Source of the DNA: Acinetobacter tianfuensis
GTDB taxonomy: Bacteria > Pseudomonadota > Gammaproteobacteria > Pseudomonadales > Moraxellaceae
DNA: 64,000 bases
Assembly (NCBI RefSeq): GCF_003611465.1
Contig: NZ_RAXV01000014.1
Span: 16,434 to 80,433 of the forward strand
Direction of reading: 5' to 3'
Numbering within the stretch: the stretch's first letter is position 1; every line of letters starts with the position of its first letter. The notes beneath the pieces are model-generated. The model was not told the origin of the DNA and searched no databases. It saw nothing but the letters and a program-made list of their open reading frames with translations. Shown one piece after another: positions 58,843 to 64,000 of this stretch. The translations under genes and the position numbers were made by a program.

Positions 58843-60204
58843 ATGAATATTTTGATTGTGGGGAACGGCTTTGATTTGTCGCATTATTTGCCGACGAAGT
58901 ATGACCATTTTATGGATGCGATGAATGCCATAGAAAACTGGGATGAAGATAAAGGTGATATGGGCTTTGATGATCTTTTTGGTAAAAAATATTGGCATAC
59001 AGATGAAGAGACGGGTGAAGAGTGGCAAAACAGTTTTTTTCAGCATACAAAAGCAATGTATAGAACTGATGAAATAAAAATTTCAGTTGATCAAATTAAA
59101 GTGTTGAAAGAGCAACTGAAAGATAATGTGTGGTATCAGTATTTTTCAGATCATGTGCGAGAGGTGAAAACATGGATTGATTTTGAAAATAAAATTAAAA
59201 ACGCTCTTTACGAGATTTCAATATTTTTTTTAGCCGTTGAGAATGTCGCTAAAAAAAACAGCCAATTTTCATCTGTGATTACACATGATGAGAAGGTTAA
59301 TAATAGTGTATTGATTAACAAACATACATCTAGTGTCTTGGATTTATTAGGAATATTGGATTGTACTTTTTATAAATGGTTAGATGGTAATTTGGAGCAA
59401 TGTAGCTGTAATGATGAATGGATAAATACCAGATACAAAGTAAAGGAAAAATTTATTCAAGAAAATAAACTATATAAGAAAATTAAATTCGAAGCGGTTG
59501 AAAATCATTTGCAAAGTAATATAAATAATTTTTCACAATTATTTAATGAATATTTGCTTTTGATTGAGAGTCTCTTTTCAAAAAAAATACCTAGTATGAA
59601 AAGTGATTTGAAAATATTAAAAATGAGCAAAATAGATAAAGTATTTTCTTTTAATTATACGAGTACGTTTGAACATTTGTATGGGACAGTAGGTGTTGAT
59701 TTTTTACATGGGAAAATTTCTAAGAATAAAGAGGAAGTAAATATTGTTCTAGGCGTGTCAGAATTAGATAAGCATAGTCTTATGAAATATGGTTTTTACG
59801 GTTTTCTTAAATATCATCAAAAACTTTTGAATGATACTGATTATTTATTTTTAGATGACTCAACAGAGTTGGTTCAAGAAATTTTTAGTTCAAGTGATTA
59901 TTTAGATTTGGGTACTAATTTTAACTTTTATATATGGGGTCATTCTTTAGATTCATCTGATGAGCAATATATTAAAGAATTATTTTCTTTGAATACTGAT
60001 GTAGATCAAAATGTTAGAGTTATAGTTTTATATTTTAATAAACAAGCTAAATTTGACTCTTTAGCTAACCTTTTGGATATTTTAGAAAAGGAAAAAGTAG
60101 AGAAATGGATGAAAAAAGGTTGGCTAAAATTTGAAGAGAATCCTGATATTGCAAAGCTTAATGGGATAGAACCTGTTGAATTACCAAAAATATCAGCATC
60201 CTAA
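58843..60204 (+). CDS. AbiH-family phage defence protein
   Basis: A 453-residue protein of the bacteriophage abortive-infection AbiH family. The N-terminal ILIVGNGFDLSHYLPTKYDHF is diagnostic, with FSFNYTSTFEHLYG, DFLHGKI and IWGHSLDSSDEQYIKELF at the usual later positions. The mechanism of AbiH is not established; the fold suggests nucleotide binding. ATG 58843 begins exactly at the family N-terminus. Base composition is far more AT-rich than the flanking genes, suggesting transfer. It is a single gene between a terminator and an inverted repeat. Confidence 0.85.
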   Translation: MNILIVGNGFDLSHYLPTKYDHFMDAMNAIENWDEDKGDMGFDDLFGKKYWHTDEETGEEWQNSFFQHTKAMYRTDEIKISVDQIKVLKEQLKDNVWYQYFSDHVREVKTWIDFENKIKNALYEISIFFLAVENVAKKNSQFSSVITHDEKVNNSVLINKHTSSVLDLLGILDCTFYKWLDGNLEQCSCNDEWINTRYKVKEKFIQENKLYKKIKFEAVENHLQSNINNFSQLFNEYLLLIESLFSKKIPSMKSDLKILKMSKIDKVFSFNYTSTFEHLYGTVGVDFLHGKISKNKEEVNIVLGVSELDKHSLMKYGFYGFLKYHQKLLNDTDYLFLDDSTELVQEIFSSSDYLDLGTNFNFYIWGHSLDSSDEQYIKELFSLNTDVDQNVRVIVLYFNKQAKFDSLANLLDILEKEKVEKWMKKGWLKFEENPDIAKLNGIEPVELPKISAS

Positions 60205-60224
60205 AACTGGAATACTGAAAACCA

Positions 60225-60260
60225 CTTAGCCTATCGAATCCCTGTACTTGATAGGCTAAG
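60225..60260. repeat. Perfect inverted repeat after the AbiH gene
   Basis: CTTAGCCTATC and GATAGGCTAAG are perfect 11-base arms with a 14-base spacer, 21 bases past the AbiH stop. No T run follows on the forward strand, so it is not a typical terminator; an operator for pirin, a recombination trace, or a weak terminator are options. Confidence 0.6.
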
Positions 60261-60292
60261 ATCAAAGCATCAAAAAGAATGCATACAACAAC

Positions 60293-61174
60293 ATGAAAAC
60301 CCTCGCCTTTATTCATAACACCACAACCCAATCTGCTGTAGGTGACTTCTCCCCAGTCACCTCAGTATTTTCCCATTACGAACTGGGCAATACCGTTTCA
60401 CCATTTTTACTGCTCGACCACTTAGGCCCCGGCACACTCAAACCGACTCAACTGCGTAAAGGGGTAGACGAACACCCGCACCGCGGTTTTGAAACTGTCA
60501 CCATCATGTTTAAAGGTGAACTCGAACACCGCGATACCACAGGCGGTGGCGGGGTGATTTATGCAGGCGATGTACAGTGGATGACAGCAGCCTCAGGCAT
60601 ACAGCACAAAGAAGTCTTTAGCGAAGCATTTTCCAAAACAGGCGGCCCATTTGAAATGCTCCAGCTGTGGGTCAACTTGCCAGCCAAAGACAAAATGAAC
60701 CCGCCACGCTACCAAAGCCTAAACAATGACAGCATCCCTAAAATTCCTTTCGCAGATCATGCAGGTGATGTACGGGTTATTGCAGGTGAGTTTGCAGGTC
60801 ATGCAGGCCCAGCAGAAACGCATACGCCTATGCAAGTGTATGATGTATTTATAAAACAGGGGCAAACCGTACAGCTGCCTGCACAAGCAGGAGATACCAC
60901 CCTCATTTATATGCGTTCAGGCCGTGCAGTATTTGCAGCAGATGATGAAGAACTGGAAGATAACAGCTTGGCGGTGATGTCCAGCTTAGGTGAAAACGTA
61001 GAAATCACGGCACTGCGTGACTGCGCAATATTATATTTAAGCGCTGCGCCTTTGCATGAGCCGCTATATGGCCGCGGTTATTTTGTGATGAACAGCTATG
61101 CAGAAGTCTTGCAGTGCTATGAAGACCTGAAAAACGGCACATTTATACACAGCCCTGCAGAGGGTGGCGAATAA
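60293..61174 (+). CDS. Pirin family protein
   Basis: A 293-residue double-cupin protein with metal-binding DEHPHRGFETVTIMFKGELEHRD and ASGIQHKEVF in the N-terminal cupin, and a C-terminal pirin domain ending PLHEPLYGRGYFVMNS. Family members include quercetinase-like dioxygenases and redox-responsive regulators. No linked gene indicates the substrate. Confidence 0.9.
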   Translation: MKTLAFIHNTTTQSAVGDFSPVTSVFSHYELGNTVSPFLLLDHLGPGTLKPTQLRKGVDEHPHRGFETVTIMFKGELEHRDTTGGGGVIYAGDVQWMTAASGIQHKEVFSEAFSKTGGPFEMLQLWVNLPAKDKMNPPRYQSLNNDSIPKIPFADHAGDVRVIAGEFAGHAGPAETHTPMQVYDVFIKQGQTVQLPAQAGDTTLIYMRSGRAVFAADDEELEDNSLAVMSSLGENVEITALRDCAILYLSAAPLHEPLYGRGYFVMNSYAEVLQCYEDLKNGTFIHSPAEGGE

Positions 61175-61524
61175 ATGCTTTTCATCTATAAGCAATGAAT
61201 AAAAAGAATAAAGTTCCTTCAATTTTTTTAAGAATGGGCTTTCATTAAGGCCTTAATGTCATCGCACTGCAAAAATCAGCGCATACAATCTAAATAAACA
61301 CTGTTAAAATGATCTGACTTAAATCTGCAGCTGCGGGTTTAAGTTCCATAATGAATACAACATTTTCTTTTATCAGCATCTTGTGAACACGATGCCGCAC
61401 GGCGGATCTCCCGCAAAATTTAAATTTTTTAATGAATTTCTGTGCTTGCCATTGGGCGGACTTGTCCCTCCCTCAATTTAGACACTGTCCAATTGCGCAA
61501 GTACCTGTATATATGTAGATAACA
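61175..61524. other. Intergenic region upstream of the MFS exporter
   Basis: About 350 bases without a credible ORF. I saw no confident promoter, operator, hairpin or mobile-element end. Confidence 0.5.
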
Positions 61525-62754
61525 ATGCAAAACTTAGCGACAGCCAAGCTGAGCCGCGCAACATTAATGTTTCCGCTGGCCTTGGTTTTATTTGAATTTT
61601 CAGTTTATATCGGTAATGACTTAGTGCAGCCTGCCATGCTTGCCATTACCAAAGAATTTGGCGTCAGCAGTCATTGGGCGCCATCTTCCATGTCCTTTTA
61701 TTTACTGGGCGGCGCATTTGTCGCGGCCATTTTAGGGCCGCTGTCAGACCGCTTAGGCCGTAAAAAAGTTCTGCTGGGCGGTGTCGCATTTTTTGTGCTG
61801 ACCTGTTTAGCCATTTTATTAACCAAAAATATTGAAAGCTTTTTGGCGCTGCGTTTCTTGCAAGGTTTTGGCCTGTCGGTGATTGCTGCTGTCGGCTATG
61901 CGGCCATTCAAGAAAGCTTTGATGAGCGAGATGCCATTAAAGTCATGGCGCTGATGGCCAATGTGTCATTGCTTGCGCCATTGCTCGGGCCAGTTTTAGG
62001 CGCTGCTATGATTGAACATGTGTCATGGCATTGGGGTTTTATCGGTATTGCTTTTTTGGCTTTTCTCAGCTGGTTTGGCCTAAAAGCCAAAATGCCGAAT
62101 ACCAAGGTCAGCATACCTAAGCAGCCGATTGCCTATATTTGGGATGACTTTAAAGCTGTGCTGAAAAATAAGCATTTTTTACAGCTGACTTTTTCATTGC
62201 CTTTGATGGCTATGCCGCTGATGCTGTGGATTGCGCTGTCACCTGTTATGCTGGTAGAGCAATTTGGCCTAAGCAGCATGCAGTATGGCTTAGCGCAATT
62301 TCCTGTTTTGGGCGGCCTGATTGCAGGCAATTTGGTGCTGCTGAAAGTCATTGACCGTTATGCCTTAGGTGCAACGGCTATGTATGCTGTGCCGCTGATG
62401 TTTGCAGGCGCTGTAATCGTGGTATTAGGGCTGTTTATTCCTGCGTATTTTGTTCCTTGTTTAATTGCGGGCATGACGCTGATCAGCTTTGGTGAAGGGA
62501 TGAGTTTTTCGGTGCTGTACCGTTTTGCCCTGATGTCATCTGAAGTGTCCAAGGGCACAGTGGCCGCGACAGTTTCTGTCCTGCTGATGATGAGTTTCTT
62601 TACAGTAATTGAAGTGGTGCGCGTGCTGTATACGCATTTTGATATTTGGGCCTACGGCTTGTCTTGTTTTATCATGCTGGCTTTGTGGTTTAGCTGGCCG
62701 CGAGCAGGCTTAAAGCAGGCCATGCATCTGCGTCAGCAAAACGGCGAATTTTAA
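61525..62754 (+). CDS. craA: MFS drug exporter, CraA/MdfA type
   Basis: A 409-residue, 12-helix major facilitator. LVLFEFSVYIGNDLVQPAM places the membrane-embedded acidic residue typical of MdfA in helix 1. Motif A is DRLGRKK, and helix 5 has PLLGPVLGA (motif C). The sequence strongly resembles my recollection of Acinetobacter CraA, a chloramphenicol exporter, though not identically; actual substrates are inferred. It is followed by a strong terminator. Confidence 0.85.
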   Translation: MQNLATAKLSRATLMFPLALVLFEFSVYIGNDLVQPAMLAITKEFGVSSHWAPSSMSFYLLGGAFVAAILGPLSDRLGRKKVLLGGVAFFVLTCLAILLTKNIESFLALRFLQGFGLSVIAAVGYAAIQESFDERDAIKVMALMANVSLLAPLLGPVLGAAMIEHVSWHWGFIGIAFLAFLSWFGLKAKMPNTKVSIPKQPIAYIWDDFKAVLKNKHFLQLTFSLPLMAMPLMLWIALSPVMLVEQFGLSSMQYGLAQFPVLGGLIAGNLVLLKVIDRYALGATAMYAVPLMFAGAVIVVLGLFIPAYFVPCLIAGMTLISFGEGMSFSVLYRFALMSSEVSKGTVAATVSVLLMMSFFTVIEVVRVLYTHFDIWAYGLSCFIMLALWFSWPRAGLKQAMHLRQQNGEF

Positions 62755-62776
62755 GCGCTGTATCAATATGTAAATC

Positions 62777-62805
62777 AAAAGGGAAGACAGTTCGTCTTCC
62801 CTTTT
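62777..62805 (+). terminator. Terminator after the MFS exporter
   Basis: A perfect 12-bp stem (AAAAGGGAAGAC / GTCTTCCCTTTT) with a 5-base loop. It can serve the convergent gene as well. Confidence 0.88.
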
Positions 62806-62822
62806 CCATGTCAGCTGTACAA

Positions 62823-63122
62823 TTAAGCTTGTGCAGGCGCTTGCTCTAAAGACTTTAATTTTTTGTCAAATAAAAATGGCGCAAAAGGCAAAATAGAAGC
62901 AACTAAACCCATTAAGAACATTTTTAATGGCCATTTTTGTTTTTCACACACAGTGAAAAGCACCGCAAGGAATAAGATAAATAATACGCCATGACCCATT
63001 CCGACATATTTCACTAATATCGGGTTGCCCATCATATATTTCATTGGCATAGCAATAAATAATAATAAAAGGAATGAAATGCCTTCTAGAATTCCAACAA
63101 GACGTAAAGTTTTAATGTTCAT
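62823..63122 (-). CDS. DUF3817 membrane protein
   Basis: About 99 residues with three hydrophobic segments. The family signature is LRLVGILEGISFLLLLFIAMPMKY followed by GMGHGVLFILF. The start is uncertain: ATG 63122 (MNIKTLRLVG) fits the family best, while 63128, 63137 and 63212 are in frame; none has a strong SD. Function is unknown. Confidence 0.8.
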   Translation of the reverse strand: MNIKTLRLVGILEGISFLLLLFIAMPMKYMMGNPILVKYVGMGHGVLFILFLAVLFTVCEKQKWPLKMFLMGLVASILPFAPFLFDKKLKSLEQAPAQA

Positions 63123-63272
63123 GGTCATTGGCTGCATGAGAATGAAAGCTGAGTGTACATAAACTTGTTCAAAAATAAAAATGAAAAGTTGAAATAAATT
63201 TATAAAAATCAAATATTAAAATCCAAGTTCAGCGCTTGGATTTACAGTTTTTAGTTGTTAAGTTCAAATAAT

Positions 63273-64000
63273 CTATTTGATTTCCTGACGGAATAATTCA
63301 GTTCGCAGTTTTAACAGCTCAGGCAAAGTTTCTAACAGCAGGCTGATTTGTTTCAGCACCAAATGCAAATGGCTGGACAGATTGTCCTGTGCATTCAGCT
63401 GCTGAATGTGCTGCAGTTTTTGCTGGATTTTCTGTTCAGCTAAGGGCTGTTGATGCAGCAAAACGGCAGTCAAAGCAGATTTGCACCAAAGCATTAAATC
63501 GAGAACTTGCTGATCTTGCATCTGTTCACGGTGGCTGCCCAAAGCTGAAATATAACTAAGCTGGCTGTGGCTGTAGACCAAATAGCGGAATGCATGATGA
63601 ATCAGCTGCGGGTCTGGGTTCGGTTCGGTACTCAGGCTGGAAATCATGCTGGCCAGTTCAGTTTGTGCATTGTGCGCATCACGCCGTGCACGGCGGTAAT
63701 CCATACTGTTGTTTTGTCCCTGCAGATATTGCTCAGCTACAGCATCGAAATAATTCAAGGCAGCTTGGGTGCTTTTATGAATGGTCTGGGAGATATTGCG
63801 GAAGTTCCAGTCTGGCCAAATAAAGCTGACTGCAAACCATGCAATGCCGCAGCCAATGAAGGTATCGATAATGCGCGGTAAAATAATGGCATAGCCTGCG
63901 CCTTTTAAATTGAAAATCAGCAGCACCATCAAGGTTGCCGTGAGAGTCGCCATAGCGTATTTTTTGGCGCTGAGTTGACTTCCTCCCCGACCTAAAGGAT
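63273..64000 (-). CDS. FUSC-family (YccS/YhfK-like) membrane protein, C-terminal part
   Basis: The frame is open to the window edge, so the N-terminus is missing. The visible part has hydrophobic helices (TLTATLMVLLIFNL, IIDTFIGCGIAWFAVSFIWP) followed by a long cytoplasmic helical region (YRRARRDAHNAQTELASMI). This is the layout of the C-terminal half of FUSC/aromatic-acid-exporter-type proteins. Substrate is unknown. Confidence 0.8.
   Translation of the reverse strand, partial: PLGRGGSQLSAKKYAMATLTATLMVLLIFNLKGAGYAIILPRIIDTFIGCGIAWFAVSFIWPDWNFRNISQTIHKSTQAALNYFDAVAEQYLQGQNNSMDYRRARRDAHNAQTELASMISSLSTEPNPDPQLIHHAFRYLVYSHSQLSYISALGSHREQMQDQQVLDLMLWCKSALTAVLLHQQPLAEQKIQQKLQHIQQLNAQDNLSSHLHLVLKQISLLLETLPELLKLRTELFRQEIK

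Overview
The window looks like a chromosomal segment of an Acinetobacter-type gammaproteobacterium (Moraxellaceae). The gene order (aroK-aroB-SPOR-gltB-gltD; bfr-bfd; ridA-spoT-rpoZ-gmk / ispH-fimU-pilVWXY1E-rpsP-rimM-trmD-rplS-lipase-foldase-truB; serA divergent from a D-2-hydroxyglutarate dehydrogenase), a SpoT whose synthetase domain is degenerate, and a CraA/MdfA-like exporter all fit that group. Organism assignment is inference from gene content and order; no rRNA is present.

Layout. 1-8.9 kb: the end of shikimate kinase, 3-dehydroquinate synthase, a SPOR-domain membrane protein, and both glutamate synthase subunits. 9-12.3 kb: a frameshifted metal-dependent hydrolase, then a LemA / TPM / TPM cell-envelope operon. 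12.4-28.6 kb: a visibly AT-rich accessory block bounded by two type IV pilin genes. The first pilin has a good sigma-54 promoter. It is followed by a multipass GT-C protein with a C-terminal TPR-like region, a dolichyl-phosphate-mannose-synthase-like GT2, a PglK-like ABC flippase, several GT4/GT2 glycosyltransferases, a methyltransferase, and GDP-sugar genes (two GMD-family enzymes, Fcl, ManC). Two reverse-strand GT4 genes and a second pilin gene close the block. I read it as a pilin (or pilus-linked surface glycan) glycosylation island built on GDP-mannose/GDP-fucose chemistry. No TfpO/PglL-type ligase, Wzx/Wzy or initiating phosphosugar transferase is visible.

28.6-34.5 kb: housekeeping genes (heme-type bacterioferritin and its Fur-controlled ferredoxin, RidA, SpoT, omega subunit, guanylate kinase, IspH). 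34.6-41.9 kb: the minor pilin / PilY1 operon, which would supply the tip complex for the pilins upstream. 42-44.2 kb: rpsP-rimM-trmD-rplS. 44.2-48.8 kb: a reverse-strand lipase array (foldase, two intact lipases, one decayed copy). 48.9-64 kb: truB, a TSUP permease, a hemerythrin protein, two EamA exporters flanking a large lipoprotein, serA and its 2-hydroxyglutarate-recycling partner, a small lipoprotein, an AT-rich AbiH-family defence gene, a pirin, a drug exporter, a DUF3817 protein and the edge of a FUSC-family protein.

The most noteworthy system is the pilin-flanked block at 12.4-28.6 kb, in particular the pairing of a TMTC-like GT-C/TPR protein with a polyprenyl-phosphate-sugar synthase directly behind a pilin gene.
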